DNA of 64,000 bases from an uncultured Alphaproteobacteria bacterium (GCA_902522465.1 CABYVV010000001.1:180229-244228), one strand, 5' to 3'; shown: positions 33,798 through 44,452, numbered from the stretch's first letter. The notes: generated by a model not told the origin, from the sequence alone. Numbers and translations: made by a program.

Positions 33798-34454
33798 TTA
33801 TTTTTTATATATAAAAAAGTTAATTTCGTTTTTTTCAGTCAAAGCCTTATTATAATACTTTGTAGGGAAAATATTTAACTTGCTAAAATTAATCTTTCTT
33901 TGTTTTAATTCAAATAACTTGAAAAACTTTCTATCTAAAAAGCATTTATTTATTTGATCTGAATAATCTTTGTCATCAGTAATCACAAAAACTTTAGAAT
34001 TATCAGAGGTTATCAATTCTAATTTTTTTATAAATTCACAGTTTACCAATCTTCTTTTGTTATGTTTTTTTTTTGGCCAGGGGTCTGGAAACAGTATATA
34101 AATTTCATTAAAAATTAAATCTTTAATAAGCTCGAATAAACTAGTGAAATCAAGATTTGTAAAATAAACATTTCTTGTAGACCTAAACACAATTTTTTTC
34201 ATAAGCTTTACATTGCCCGAGAGAAAAGGATCGCATGCTAAAAAAATCTCTTTCTTTCTTTCCTCTGACTGAAAAATTACATTATCACCAGTTCCAAATC
34301 CAACTTCTAAATTTACTAAATCAGAAGAACCCTGAAGTCTAGTTTTTAATTCTTTAAAGTTTAATTGATTAAAAAAAAAGGGAGATTTCTTTAATTCAAT
34401 GGAATCAAAGTTTTTTTTGTTTCTCGAAAGTTTTCTACCGTATGATATCGACAT
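33798..34454 (-). CDS. trmB: tRNA (guanine-N7)-methyltransferase
   Basis: NLEVGFGTGDNVIFQ; IYILFPDPWPKKKHNKRRLVNCEF. Confidence 0.94.
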   Translation of the reverse strand: MSISYGRKLSRNKKNFDSIELKKSPFFFNQLNFKELKTRLQGSSDLVNLEVGFGTGDNVIFQSEERKKEIFLACDPFLSGNVKLMKKIVFRSTRNVYFTNLDFTSLFELIKDLIFNEIYILFPDPWPKKKHNKRRLVNCEFIKKLELITSDNSKVFVITDDKDYSDQINKCFLDRKFFKLFELKQRKINFSKLNIFPTKYYNKALTEKNEINFFIYKK

Positions 34455-34457
34455 TTA

Positions 34458-35633
34458 TTAGTAGTCATTAAATATTTTTTCCGCTAGGTCTGTTTTCTCC
34501 CAAGAGAAACAACCAGTTTCTGAATCAAAGTTTCTTCCAAAATGACCGTACGTTGCTGTTGGTTCATAAATTGGTTTGTCAAGTTTAAGATAACTCTTTA
34601 TTCCCTCGGGTGATAAATCAACATACGAGTTTATAATTTCGATGATTTTCTTAGAATTGATTTTAGACTCTTTATCTGTTTTTAGATAAATTGAAATTGG
34701 CTGGGCAACTCCAATAGCATAGGATAGTTGTATCAAACACTTCTTTGCTAGCTTACTTGCAACTACATTTTTTGCAAGATACCTTGCTATGTACGCAGCA
34801 GATCTATCAACCTTCGTATAATCTTTTCCTGAAAACGCACCACCACCATGCGGAGCTGCCCCACCATAAGTATCAACTATTATTTTCCTACCTGTCAAAC
34901 CAGTATCACCGTCTGGACCACCAACAACAAACCTTCCAGTTGGGTTTATAAGAATTTGCTTTGATTCAGGAAGCATTGCTGATGGAATGGAACTTTCTAT
35001 TATTTCAATTACTTTATGTCTAATCTCTGTTGTTGCAATATCAGGTAGATGTTGAGTTGAAACAACCACAGATGTTATTTTTTTTGGTTTTCCATTGAAA
35101 TACTCCATGGAAACTTGACTCTTGGAATCAGGTCCGAAAAAAGAATTGCTATTCTTTCTAAATTTTGAAAGTGCTAGCAAAATTTTATGAGAATAAAAAA
35201 TAGGTGCTGGCATAAGAGATTCAGTTTCTGAACATGCAAAACCAAACATAATTCCTTGATCACCTGCACCTATAAATTTTTCAGAGTCAACACCCTGAGA
35301 TATGTCTTTGGACTGTTGATGAAGATAATTTTCTATCTTTAAATTCTTCCAATGAAATCCTTCTTGTTCATATCCAATATCTTTTATTTTATCTCTAATT
35401 CTGATATCAATTTTCTCATTAGTAACTCTATCAATATTTTCTGATATTTTGACCTCTCCAGATAAAATTACTCTATTTGTAGTTGTTAATGTCTCGCAGG
35501 CTACACGTGAATTTCTATCCGCATCCATGTACATATCGACCACTAAATCAGATATCTGGTCACAAATTTTGTCAGGATGTCCCTCTGAAACAGATTCGCT
35601 AGTGAAAATAAAATTATCTTGATTAACTGTCAT
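34458..35633 (-). CDS. metK: S-adenosylmethionine synthetase
   Basis: FTSESVSEGHPDKICDQISD; GAGDQGIMFGFA; GGGAFSGKDYTKVDRSAAY. Confidence 0.97.
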   Translation of the reverse strand: MTVNQDNFIFTSESVSEGHPDKICDQISDLVVDMYMDADRNSRVACETLTTTNRVILSGEVKISENIDRVTNEKIDIRIRDKIKDIGYEQEGFHWKNLKIENYLHQQSKDISQGVDSEKFIGAGDQGIMFGFACSETESLMPAPIFYSHKILLALSKFRKNSNSFFGPDSKSQVSMEYFNGKPKKITSVVVSTQHLPDIATTEIRHKVIEIIESSIPSAMLPESKQILINPTGRFVVGGPDGDTGLTGRKIIVDTYGGAAPHGGGAFSGKDYTKVDRSAAYIARYLAKNVVASKLAKKCLIQLSYAIGVAQPISIYLKTDKESKINSKKIIEIINSYVDLSPEGIKSYLKLDKPIYEPTATYGHFGRNFDSETGCFSWEKTDLAEKIFNDY

Positions 35634-35656
35634 TAATAAAGATTAGTATTTCATTA

Positions 35657-37186
35657 TTACATTTTTTTCAAACTTTTTCTTTTTTTTATAATTTTATCAC
35701 AAATTAAACTAAGAGAAAAAATTAGGATCAAGAAAATTATTAGAATCCTCTCCTTATTTTTAATAAAAAAAGTTGAATTCGTTCCTAGGTTAATTTCACT
35801 TTGGATGAAATTTCTCTTGTTTAATCCAATTTTTTTTAGAACTTTTCCATTTGAATCTGTAATTACTGAAATTCCTGAATTAGCAGATCTTATCAATGGA
35901 ATACCTTTCTCAACTGACCTAAATATTGAAGCATTTAAGTGTTGAGTAGGACCATATAGATTTCCAAACCAGGCATCATTAGTAATATTTATTATAAGCA
36001 TTACTTTGTTTTCATTAGAAGTTTGAAAAATCGCTTCATAGCAAATCGACGGTTCAAAATTAATTTTTTTTTCTTTGTAATCTAGTGTTAAATAATTAGC
36101 CATACCTCCTACACTGAAATCAGTTTTACCGGGAGTTAATTTCCAAAAACTCACAAAAGAACGAAGTGGAATAAATTCTCCAAATGGAACTAAACGTCTT
36201 TTGTCGTAGTAAACAACTCTATCTTTTTGAATAACATAAAGGGTATTATAAATATCAAAGCCTTCTCCAGTAAAACTTCTTCTAAGTCCACCGGTTATCA
36301 AAGTTGTTTTTTTTCCAAGTTTTTTTTTTATATATTCTAATAATTCTTTTTGTTCGTTTAGATACACGGTTAATGCTACTTCAGGCCAAACTACTATAAT
36401 TTCTTTTTCTGCGTTATTATGTCCAGATAGTTCTAATAAATTATCAATATGTTTCTCAAAATAATTTTTTCTCCATTTCTCTTTTTGGGATATGTTCGGC
36501 TGGATTACTTTTAATAAAACTTTTTGATCTGAAGATATATTTTTTGATCCGAATTCCGACACTAAGATTAGAAAGAAAGGTAGTGAAAAGATAGAAAAAA
36601 GCGTTAATAAAAATTTTTTTTTTGTAAAAGAAAAACTTATTAAACTGATCCAGTAAAAAGTCAAAAATGATAGTCCAAAAACACCCACATACGCAGCAAT
36701 TTTAATCAGTCTAGCATCAAACACCCAAATATGACCAGCTAGATTAAATGGTAAACCTCCAAAAATATTCGATCGTAAGAACTCTGGTATAAACAAAGAA
36801 AGGGAAATTACGAAACATGTCGTAAAAAAATGGTCTTCATTTTTTGAATATCGGCTAAGAAAGACCGTGATCAAAATACTTGGGATAGTAAAAAACAGAC
36901 CCATTAACAAAGGGAATATAAGAAAAACAATTGGAGCAAGATGAAAGTGTTTCTCATAAACTAAAAATGGGTTTACGATCCAATTCATAGATGAAGCAAA
37001 GAATCCAATTCCAAATAACCATCCAGAAAAAAAACTACTTAAAATTTTCTGGTTCTTTAAAATTCCAGTTAGAAAGAAATAATACCCCAGTATGAACAAT
37101 GGAATCAATAGAGGTATAGATATAGATATACCACTAATTGATCCTGCCAGAAAAAATTTCCCAAAAAAATAAATTCTACTTAACAT
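35657..37186 (-). CDS. lnt: apolipoprotein N-acyltransferase
   Basis: Multiple TM plus nitrilase domain: VVWPEVAL, FEPSICYEAIFQ, NITNDAWFG. Confidence 0.93.
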   Translation of the reverse strand: MLSRIYFFGKFFLAGSISGISISIPLLIPLFILGYYFFLTGILKNQKILSSFFSGWLFGIGFFASSMNWIVNPFLVYEKHFHLAPIVFLIFPLLMGLFFTIPSILITVFLSRYSKNEDHFFTTCFVISLSLFIPEFLRSNIFGGLPFNLAGHIWVFDARLIKIAAYVGVFGLSFLTFYWISLISFSFTKKKFLLTLFSIFSLPFFLILVSEFGSKNISSDQKVLLKVIQPNISQKEKWRKNYFEKHIDNLLELSGHNNAEKEIIVVWPEVALTVYLNEQKELLEYIKKKLGKKTTLITGGLRRSFTGEGFDIYNTLYVIQKDRVVYYDKRRLVPFGEFIPLRSFVSFWKLTPGKTDFSVGGMANYLTLDYKEKKINFEPSICYEAIFQTSNENKVMLIINITNDAWFGNLYGPTQHLNASIFRSVEKGIPLIRSANSGISVITDSNGKVLKKIGLNKRNFIQSEINLGTNSTFFIKNKERILIIFLILIFSLSLICDKIIKKRKSLKKM

Positions 37187-38012
37187 TTACAAGAATTCTT
37201 TTTATTTTTCTCGTATCCGCATCCCTGATAGTGAATTCTAATCCGCTTTTATGAGTGATAACCTCTCCTCTGCTAGGAATCTTTCCAAGCAAATTAAAGA
37301 CTAGTCCGCCCACGGTATCAATGTCTTCTTTTTCCTCAGCAGAAAAATAAACTCCAATTTTATTCTCTAACTCTTCGACTGTTAGTCTAGCTGAAACATC
37401 ATATGTTTTTTTCGATATTTTTTTTATTTCTTCTATCTCTTCAAAATCGTGTTCGTCTTTAATTTCTCCAACTATTTCTTCGACTAAATCTTCAATGGTG
37501 ACAAGTCCATTTGTTCCCCCGAATTCATCAACTACGATCGACATATGAATTTGTTCTGATCTCATTTTTAAAAGCAAGTCTAAAATTTTCATTGATGGTG
37601 AGGCAAATAATATTTTGCGTATAATAGTTTTTGGCAATTTTAAATTTTTTCTACTTCTAGAATTATTTATATTCTCAAATAAATCTCTTATGTGAATCAT
37701 ACCAACAATTCTATCAAGGTTTTTCTCAAATATAGGGATTCGAGAATGTTTTGTTTTGTTAATAAAGCCAACCAATTCATTTACTTTTATATCTGATGCT
37801 ACAGCGTCAATATCCGCCCGTGGAATCATTACATCCTCGATACATTTATCACTAAGATTAATGACATTCTTAAAAATATTTTTTGTACCGTCATCAATTT
37901 TTTCCGATCCATTTTTATTATCCACGATTAAATCTTCTAAAACATTCTTTATGTCCTCTTTGTCATTAGATCTAAAGAAAGAGTTAATTTTTGAATAGAT
38001 AGTCTTAATCAT
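37176..38012 (-). CDS. CorC/TlyC-like CBS-domain hemolysin family protein
   Basis: VMIPRADIDAV...SRIPIFEKNLDRIVGMIHIRDL...VVDEFGGTNGLVTIEDLVEEIVGEI. Confidence 0.92.
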   Translation of the reverse strand: MIKTIYSKINSFFRSNDKEDIKNVLEDLIVDNKNGSEKIDDGTKNIFKNVINLSDKCIEDVMIPRADIDAVASDIKVNELVGFINKTKHSRIPIFEKNLDRIVGMIHIRDLFENINNSRSRKNLKLPKTIIRKILFASPSMKILDLLLKMRSEQIHMSIVVDEFGGTNGLVTIEDLVEEIVGEIKDEHDFEEIEEIKKISKKTYDVSARLTVEELENKIGVYFSAEEKEDIDTVGGLVFNLLGKIPSRGEVITHKSGLEFTIRDADTRKIKRILVNVK

Positions 38013-38020
38013 TTTGAAAA

Positions 38021-38485
38021 TTAATCAATTACTCTATTTGCTAGTTTAATAAGAATATCTTTTTCTTTTTTTTCCATTACCTTGGCATCAACTTCATTTT
38101 CATGATCATAACCTATTAGATGGAGAATACTGTGTGTCAACATATGTAGAAGATGATGAAAAAAATGTATATCTTGTTCAAGTGCTTCAGAAAATATTTT
38201 TTCTAAAGAAATTACAATATCTCCTAATATGTAGTAATTCTTTAAATTATTAAACATTCTATTTTCATTTTGAGGAAAAGATAAAACGTTTGTAACCTTA
38301 TTAATATTTCTGTATTTAAGATTAATTTCTTTAATTTTGTCATTATTAGTTAAGAAAACAGATATATAAACATCTTCCTTATTATTGTTTAACATTTCCA
38401 GTATAAGATCAATTGAATTTTTAACAAAATTCTTTACTTTTAAAGTTTTGAATTTTCGATCACAGTCAAATTTGATTTCAATCAT
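38021..38485 (-). CDS. ybeY: endoribonuclease / rRNA maturation factor YbeY
   Basis: HHLLHMLTHSILHLIGYDHENEVDAKVMEKKE zinc motif; start set at MIEIKFD. Confidence 0.92.
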   Translation of the reverse strand: MIEIKFDCDRKFKTLKVKNFVKNSIDLILEMLNNNKEDVYISVFLTNNDKIKEINLKYRNINKVTNVLSFPQNENRMFNNLKNYYILGDIVISLEKIFSEALEQDIHFFHHLLHMLTHSILHLIGYDHENEVDAKVMEKKEKDILIKLANRVID

Positions 38486-39503
38486 CCTTAATATTTTTTT
38501 TGTACTCTTGACCCACGCCTTGAACTCTTTCGAATTCTTCATATTTGGCGACAATCTTAGATACTAGGGAGTTTCTAACTACATCTTTTTCTTTAAATTC
38601 AATAAAACCAATATCATCAATATTTTTAAGGATCCTAATTGACTCCCTCAATCCTGATTTGGTACCTGAAGGTAAATCTACTTGAGAGAGATCTCCATTG
38701 ACAATCATCTTTGAGTTCTCTCCGAGTCTTGTAAGAAACATCTTCATTTGAATTGCTGTTGTATTTTGGGATTCATCTAAGATAATAAATGAATTTGACA
38801 ATGTTCTCCCTCGCATAAAAGCAAGTGGGGCTATTTCAATCAATCCATTTTCAATTTTTTTTAGAACTTCTGAGAATGAAAGCATGTCGTTCAAAGCATC
38901 ATAAATAGGACGTAGATATGGATCAATCTTTTCTTTTAAGTCTCCTGGAAGAAAACCTAGTCTTTCTCCAGCTTCAACCGCAGGTCTTGATAAAATAATT
39001 TTATCAATTTGACCAGATTTCAACATTGAAACAGCTAATGCTACCGCCAAGTAAGTTTTACCAGTTCCAGCTGGCCCGCAGCAAAATACAAGGTCTTTCT
39101 TTTTTACTAAATTAAAATATTCAACTTGTTTCTTTGACCTAGGTTTTATTAATCTTTTTCCAGCTGTAAATGATAATGAATCTATATTTTTTATTTTGTT
39201 ATATATTTTATTTGTAGAATCTCTAAATATGTTAATTGTTCCCTTAACTTCTCCTTCATCAAGAAAGTTATTTTTTTTTACATTCTCATACAGATGATTT
39301 AACAAGTTTTTTGTAATTTCGACACTACTATCATTTCCGCTTAATTTTAAGAAATTTCCACGTGTAATTATTGATATTGACATTTCTTGTTCAATTAAAC
39401 GTAAAAATTTATCATGCTCCCCATAAAGAAGTGGCAATAGAGAATTCTCAGTAAATGAAATTGTTTGAGAGTGTGTTTTGTGATCTTTACTAATTTTTTT
39501 CAA
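38478..39503 (-). CDS. PhoH-like ATPase (YbeZ)
   Basis: GPAGTGKTYLAVALAV; LSRPAVEAGERLGFLPGDLKEKIDPYLRPIYDAL; LDESQNTT. Confidence 0.95.
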   Translation of the reverse strand: MKKISKDHKTHSQTISFTENSLLPLLYGEHDKFLRLIEQEMSISIITRGNFLKLSGNDSSVEITKNLLNHLYENVKKNNFLDEGEVKGTINIFRDSTNKIYNKIKNIDSLSFTAGKRLIKPRSKKQVEYFNLVKKKDLVFCCGPAGTGKTYLAVALAVSMLKSGQIDKIILSRPAVEAGERLGFLPGDLKEKIDPYLRPIYDALNDMLSFSEVLKKIENGLIEIAPLAFMRGRTLSNSFIILDESQNTTAIQMKMFLTRLGENSKMIVNGDLSQVDLPSGTKSGLRESIRILKNIDDIGFIEFKEKDVVRNSLVSKIVAKYEEFERVQGVGQEYKKNIKDD

Positions 39504-39511
39504 TTCCTTCT

Positions 39512-40843
39512 CTATTCAACTAACTTTCCATGAAAGGAAAATGCAGTTAATCTTAATAGTTTTACCTTCAATAGTTTCCCAATAATATTTAAATTCGAGG
39601 TTACATGAACTGGCTGTAGGTGAGGGGTTCTCCCTACAAATTGATTATTTTTTCTTCCAACTCCTGAGAATAACACTTCAACGGTTTTATTCAAAAAAGA
39701 AAGATTAAATTGAGTTTGATACTGATTTAGCACTGCTTGAATTTTTTCTAATCTTTTATTTGAAACCTCCTCACTTACTTGAATTTTTTTGATTGACGCA
39801 GGGGTTCCTGGTCTAGCAGAATATTTGAAGGAATATGAACTAGCAAATTTTACTTTTTCTATTAAATCTAATGTCTCTTGAAAGTCTGAATCAGTTTCCT
39901 CTGGGTATCCAACAATAAAATCTGATGAAAAAGCCATATCTGCAACATTTTCTTTAATTTTTTTTATTAATCTTAGGTAAAATTCTCTCGTATGCTTTCT
40001 GTTCATGTTTTTTAAAATTTTATTTGATCCTGCTTGGACAGGCAGATGAAGAAATGGCATCATTTTAGAGTTTTCCTTATGTTCGTTAATTAAATTTTGA
40101 TCAATATCATTTGGATGAGAAGTTAAGTACCTTATCCTTTTCAGACCGTTTATTTTTGTAATAATGCTACATAAATATCCAAGTGAGACTTTTTTTTTAA
40201 CTCCATCCTCAAAAATTTCAGAGTTGTATGAGCTAACATTCTGGCCTAATAGCGTAACCTCTTTTGCTCCATTATTTGATAAATGTTTTATTTCAGCAAA
40301 GATTTGTTCAACTGGTCTTGAAAATTCAGCACCCCTAGTGTAAGGCACAACACAAAAAGAACAAAATTTGTCACAACCTTCCTGAATTGTAACTAATTTA
40401 CTGACATTTTTTTTAGCTGATGGAACTAGTGAATCAAATTTTTGCTTATATGAAAACTCACTATGAACTTTCTGGGTTTTTTTATTTTTTAAAACACCTG
40501 GAAGTTTATGGAAATTTTGAGGACCAAGTATGTAGTCTACATTTTTATTTCTTTTTATAATTTCGTCCCCTTCAGCTTGAGCGACACATCCTGTAACGAT
40601 GATTTGCATATTCTTACCAATTTTTTTTTTGTTTTCTTTAAAAATTGAAAGCCTGCCTAGATCTGAATACAACTTTTCTGAGGCTTTTTCTCTTATATGA
40701 CAAGTATTCAATATAGCAATGTCAGAATCTTCAAAGTTATTCGATGCTTTAAAACCATTGAATTCTAGCAAATCATTGAGCTTTTCAGAGTCATATTCAT
40801 TCATCTGACAGCCATATGTTTTAATAAAAAAGTACTGGTGCAT
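39512..40843 (-). CDS. miaB: tRNA-2-methylthio-N6-isopentenyladenosine synthase
   Basis: FIKTYGCQMNEYDSEKL; EGCDKFCSFCVVPYTRG radical SAM CxxxCxxC. Confidence 0.96.
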   Translation of the reverse strand: MHQYFFIKTYGCQMNEYDSEKLNDLLEFNGFKASNNFEDSDIAILNTCHIREKASEKLYSDLGRLSIFKENKKKIGKNMQIIVTGCVAQAEGDEIIKRNKNVDYILGPQNFHKLPGVLKNKKTQKVHSEFSYKQKFDSLVPSAKKNVSKLVTIQEGCDKFCSFCVVPYTRGAEFSRPVEQIFAEIKHLSNNGAKEVTLLGQNVSSYNSEIFEDGVKKKVSLGYLCSIITKINGLKRIRYLTSHPNDIDQNLINEHKENSKMMPFLHLPVQAGSNKILKNMNRKHTREFYLRLIKKIKENVADMAFSSDFIVGYPEETDSDFQETLDLIEKVKFASSYSFKYSARPGTPASIKKIQVSEEVSNKRLEKIQAVLNQYQTQFNLSFLNKTVEVLFSGVGRKNNQFVGRTPHLQPVHVTSNLNIIGKLLKVKLLRLTAFSFHGKLVE

Positions 40844-40873
40844 TGTTTAAATAATTAAATGATTTTTTCTGTT

Positions 40874-41692
40874 TTACAAGAATTTAAATTCATAAAGTTT
40901 GATTTTATCAACAATCTCTAATGAACTAAAATCATGCTTTACTTGATAAGAAATTTTTTCATAGCAGAATTTACATGCAGTTTTTCGGTCAGAAAAGCTT
41001 GTGAATTTCTTTGAATTATGAAATTTTACGTTAACCTCACTTACTCCTAATCCAAGAAATTTCCAGGCATGCGAAAGCAAGTCCATAGCACCAAACCAAG
41101 CAAGAAATGGTCTAAAAAACTTGTCTAATGGCAAACCGTCTAATTTACTATAGGTTATTGAGATTGGTTGTAAATTAAAATCTTTTAATCTCTCTGAGTC
41201 AATCAACTTAAACAGAGAGCTCTTAAATTTTAGCACTTTAGAACCGTCACTTGATGTTCCCTCAGGAAATAAGATAACATTTAGACCCTTCATCATACTA
41301 TTTTCAATAAGTTTCATTTGCTTTTCAACTGACCTAATCCTTTTTCTATCAATGAATATTGTCCTACCTAGTGCGCAAAATTTGTTAATTATTGGCCAGT
41401 CTTTTATATCTGATTTTGCCACAAATACAGCATCAATTGATGAACCTAAAATAAGAATATCTAAATAAGAAATATGGTTGGAAATAAATAAAACTTTCTT
41501 TTTTTTTGGGAAACCTGAAATATTTATTTTTATTCCAAAAATTTTGGTTAGGCCGAAAAAAAATATTTTATAAAAGAAAAAGAAATGTTTTTTTACAAAA
41601 ATTAAGTTAAAAAATTGGAATAATCCAATTAACATTATCCATGGTACGGTAACAACAAATCTAATAAATGATAAAGTAGGCGAATAAAGCAT
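40874..41692 (-). CDS. lysophospholipid acyltransferase (PlsC/OlsA-like)
   Basis: SNHISYLDILIL (HxxxxD) and FPEGTSSDGSKVLKFKSSLF; start/stop overlap with upstream OlsB-like gene. Confidence 0.88.
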   Translation of the reverse strand: MLYSPTLSFIRFVVTVPWIMLIGLFQFFNLIFVKKHFFFFYKIFFFGLTKIFGIKINISGFPKKKKVLFISNHISYLDILILGSSIDAVFVAKSDIKDWPIINKFCALGRTIFIDRKRIRSVEKQMKLIENSMMKGLNVILFPEGTSSDGSKVLKFKSSLFKLIDSERLKDFNLQPISITYSKLDGLPLDKFFRPFLAWFGAMDLLSHAWKFLGLGVSEVNVKFHNSKKFTSFSDRKTACKFCYEKISYQVKHDFSSLEIVDKIKLYEFKFL

Positions 41693-42645
41693 TAATGAAC
41701 TTTATTAAAAGAGAGCTGAGTGTATTTTTTTAAAATTTTTTTTGAGTCCAATATTATCAATACATCAGTGGTATTAAATTTATTGTCTACAATTGCACCA
41801 CTTCCAACCCAAGCTCCAACCCTTATATAAGCTTTGATAAGTGGGGGTAATTTTCTAAATTCGTCTTCCGAGTGAATTAGACTTTTATCAACTAATCTAA
41901 AGTTAGCTTTTAAGTTTTTGTGAGGAAAGGTATTTAATTTTTCAGGTGTTATATGATAATGATGTAAATATGACAATTGTTTGCTAAATAATTTGTAATT
42001 GCTTGATGGGAAGCTTGCACATCCAAAAATTAATTCCACTTGGTTATTAACAATATATGTTGCAAGTCCCCTCCACAATAACTTTATTATCCTGCCATCT
42101 CGATATTTCTCATGAACACATGATCTTCCGGCCTCAAGTAGGGTAGATTGTTTGTAATTTATTAGACTCGAAATATCAAATTCTGATTGACTATAAAATT
42201 TTTGATTTTTAAGAAATTTTGGTTTAAGTAACAATCGATAAGTCCCAACCACAAAATCATCTGAGACAGTCCTATCGATAACCACTAAATGATCACAATA
42301 TTTATCAAACTCATCAGTATCAAATTCTTTATCTGTAGATTTAGTGAAGAAACTTTTTTGTCTTAATTTTTTTACTTTCTCCATCAATTCATCTGAATCT
42401 TTAATTATTTTAATTAAAAAGGAGCCTTGTTTAATATTTAAGTGTCTTCCATTGTTATTTTTTGTAGACTGATAATTCCCCAGTATTTTTGTTTGGAGAG
42501 TACTTTCAGACCATTTTTTCACATAAATGACATTTTTTGCAACAAATTTAACTTTATCAAACATTGATTTTAATTTATCAATGTTGGAAAAGTTTTGTTC
42601 AACTTCTTTATTTTTTTGTTCTTTCGTTTTCAATTGGAACAGCAT
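41692..42645 (-). CDS. ornithine-acyl-ACP N-acyltransferase-like (OlsB family)
   Basis: LEAGRSCVHEKYRDGRIIKLLWRGLATYI...FGCASF...LPPLIKAYIRVGAWVGSGAIVDNKFNTTDVLIIL. Confidence 0.85.
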   Translation of the reverse strand: MLFQLKTKEQKNKEVEQNFSNIDKLKSMFDKVKFVAKNVIYVKKWSESTLQTKILGNYQSTKNNNGRHLNIKQGSFLIKIIKDSDELMEKVKKLRQKSFFTKSTDKEFDTDEFDKYCDHLVVIDRTVSDDFVVGTYRLLLKPKFLKNQKFYSQSEFDISSLINYKQSTLLEAGRSCVHEKYRDGRIIKLLWRGLATYIVNNQVELIFGCASFPSSNYKLFSKQLSYLHHYHITPEKLNTFPHKNLKANFRLVDKSLIHSEDEFRKLPPLIKAYIRVGAWVGSGAIVDNKFNTTDVLIILDSKKILKKYTQLSFNKVH

Positions 42646-43030
42646 ATAACTCTAATCTATAATCAATCAATTTATAACCCATTTCTTTTGCAACTTGTTT
42701 TTGCATTGCATCAACCAAAGTATTCCTGAATTCACTTACTTTTCCACTTCTAACATCTATTAAGTGGTGATGATTTTCTCTAACTGTTTCATATCTGGAG
42801 CTATATCCTTTAAATTCATGTTTTTCCAGCAAATTATTATCCTCAAATAATTTGATTGTTCTGTAAACAGTAGCAATGCCAATTCTTTTATCAATTTTTG
42901 CAGCTCTTTTATGTACTGACTCAACATCTGGATGATCTGTGGAATCAGAAAGAACCTTCACAATAACTTTCCTTTGCTCGGTCATTTTTAAACCAAGTTT
43001 ATTGCATTTGTCTAGTAATGTATCCATCAT
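42608..43030 (-). CDS. fur: Fur family ferric uptake regulator
   Basis: GLKMTEQRKVIVKVL...HPDVESVHKRAAKIDKRIGIATVYRTIKLFEDN...HHHLIDV. Confidence 0.9.
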   Translation of the reverse strand: MMDTLLDKCNKLGLKMTEQRKVIVKVLSDSTDHPDVESVHKRAAKIDKRIGIATVYRTIKLFEDNNLLEKHEFKGYSSRYETVRENHHHLIDVRSGKVSEFRNTLVDAMQKQVAKEMGYKLIDYRLELYAVPIENERTKK

Positions 43031-43124
43031 TTGTTAACCTTAGATTTCAGTTTTATTAAACTTTTATTGTGTTATCCTATTAACTAAATGTCTTATTAAT
43101 CATTATTAAATATATCATATCAGT

Positions 43125-43343
43125 ATGGAAATTAAAAAAAAAGTTTTAGATATTCGAAATCTTTCTTGTCCAATGAGCTTCCTGAAAGCTAAGGAATTTT
43201 TGAAACAAAATTCTGATTATAAGAAAAAAATCATTATTAAAGGTGAAAAAGATTTTAAGCTCTTAAACAATTCTTTAAAAAGAAATTATAAATTAAAAGT
43301 GAATAAAAAGGAAAAATGTGTTTTTGAAATTGAAATATTATAG
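43125..43343 (+). CDS. TusA-like sulfurtransferase
   Basis: LDIRNLSCPMSFLKAKEFL (CPxP-like region) in a 72-aa protein. Confidence 0.85.
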   Translation: MEIKKKVLDIRNLSCPMSFLKAKEFLKQNSDYKKKIIIKGEKDFKLLNNSLKRNYKLKVNKKEKCVFEIEIL

Positions 43344-43345
43344 AA

Positions 43346-43807
43346 TTACAAGATTAAGTTCATAGAATATGAATCAAAAGATGATTCTTCCTCCCTGTAG
43401 TAGTTTTTTCTTTTTCCACAAAAAATAAAATTATGTTTTCTGTAAAATTTTATTGCCTTGAAATTTTTTTCATTAACATCCAAAATAATCTTTTTTAAAT
43501 TATTTAATTGGCAGAACTCAACACAATTTTTAATGAATTTTTCAGCCACACCTTGATTTCGATGTTCTGGATCAACAAAAAGAGAGTAAATTTCAATAAA
43601 ATCGTCAATTTTTTTAAAGAAACAAAATCCACAAATTTTGTTTTTGGGAATATAAACTTCACCTGAAAGTTTTTTATTTTTTATTAAACTTGCAAGTTCA
43701 TCCGTCTCCCAGATATTATTGCCAAAATCCTGTATATATTTTCTCTGTAAAATAAAAATTTCTTTACAATGATCCACATTAATTTTTCTGAAAAGAAAAT
43801 TATTCAT
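43346..43807 (-). CDS. GNAT acetyltransferase, RimI-like
   Basis: EIYSLFVDPEHRNQGVAEKFIKNC...IILDVNEKNFKAIKFYRKHNFIFCGKRKNYY; next to tsaB. Confidence 0.88.
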   Translation of the reverse strand: MNNFLFRKINVDHCKEIFILQRKYIQDFGNNIWETDELASLIKNKKLSGEVYIPKNKICGFCFFKKIDDFIEIYSLFVDPEHRNQGVAEKFIKNCVEFCQLNNLKKIILDVNEKNFKAIKFYRKHNFIFCGKRKNYYREEESSFDSYSMNLIL

Positions 43808-44435
43808 AATATGTATGATGGTAACTTATTTCTTGACTAGCATTCCCATGGCCAGAGAGAATAGTCGAGACAATATCCTTTGCTGATGTTTTGAAAATAA
43901 AAATTTCATTTTCTTTGAAACCTCTTAGATTCGAAACATTTTCTTCAAAATCGGAAACTACTACTAATTTATTTAATTTTTTTTTCTTTTTATAAATATT
44001 TTCATAAACTTGTTTTAAGTCCCCATTCAGAAACTCTTTTTGAGACCTATAAATTTTTCCTTCTAACCTAAAAAATTGATAGAAAAATTTATTATAATTT
44101 TTAAAAAAAACTATTACATTTTCAAACTTATCATTCAAACAAGATAAGTAGATATCGAATTCATTTACAGTTCTAATTTTAGCATTTAAAACCACCGAAA
44201 TTCCTTGAGCAATGGCTTTAACGGATCTGAGGGCTGTATAACTTCCTGGACCGGTAGAAAAATAAACAAAACCTATCTTGGATGTATTTTTTTTAAATAA
44301 TTTTTGAATTAATAAAAAAATATCATCAATTTTATTTTGCTTTATTTTTTTTTGAAGAAAACAAATTAACTCCTGCTTTTCGTGTAAAGCAATTGAAATT
44401 CCTTGACTTGAACTATAAATTGATAATGATAACAT
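43800..44435 (-). CDS. tsaB: tRNA threonylcarbamoyladenosine biosynthesis protein TsaB
   Basis: Divergent TsaB: GFVYFSTGPGSYTALRSVKAIAQGIS. Confidence 0.85.
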   Translation of the reverse strand: MLSLSIYSSSQGISIALHEKQELICFLQKKIKQNKIDDIFLLIQKLFKKNTSKIGFVYFSTGPGSYTALRSVKAIAQGISVVLNAKIRTVNEFDIYLSCLNDKFENVIVFFKNYNKFFYQFFRLEGKIYRSQKEFLNGDLKQVYENIYKKKKKLNKLVVVSDFEENVSNLRGFKENEIFIFKTSAKDIVSTILSGHGNASQEISYHHTYYE

Positions 44436-44452
44436 AATTTATTTTTCCTAAA

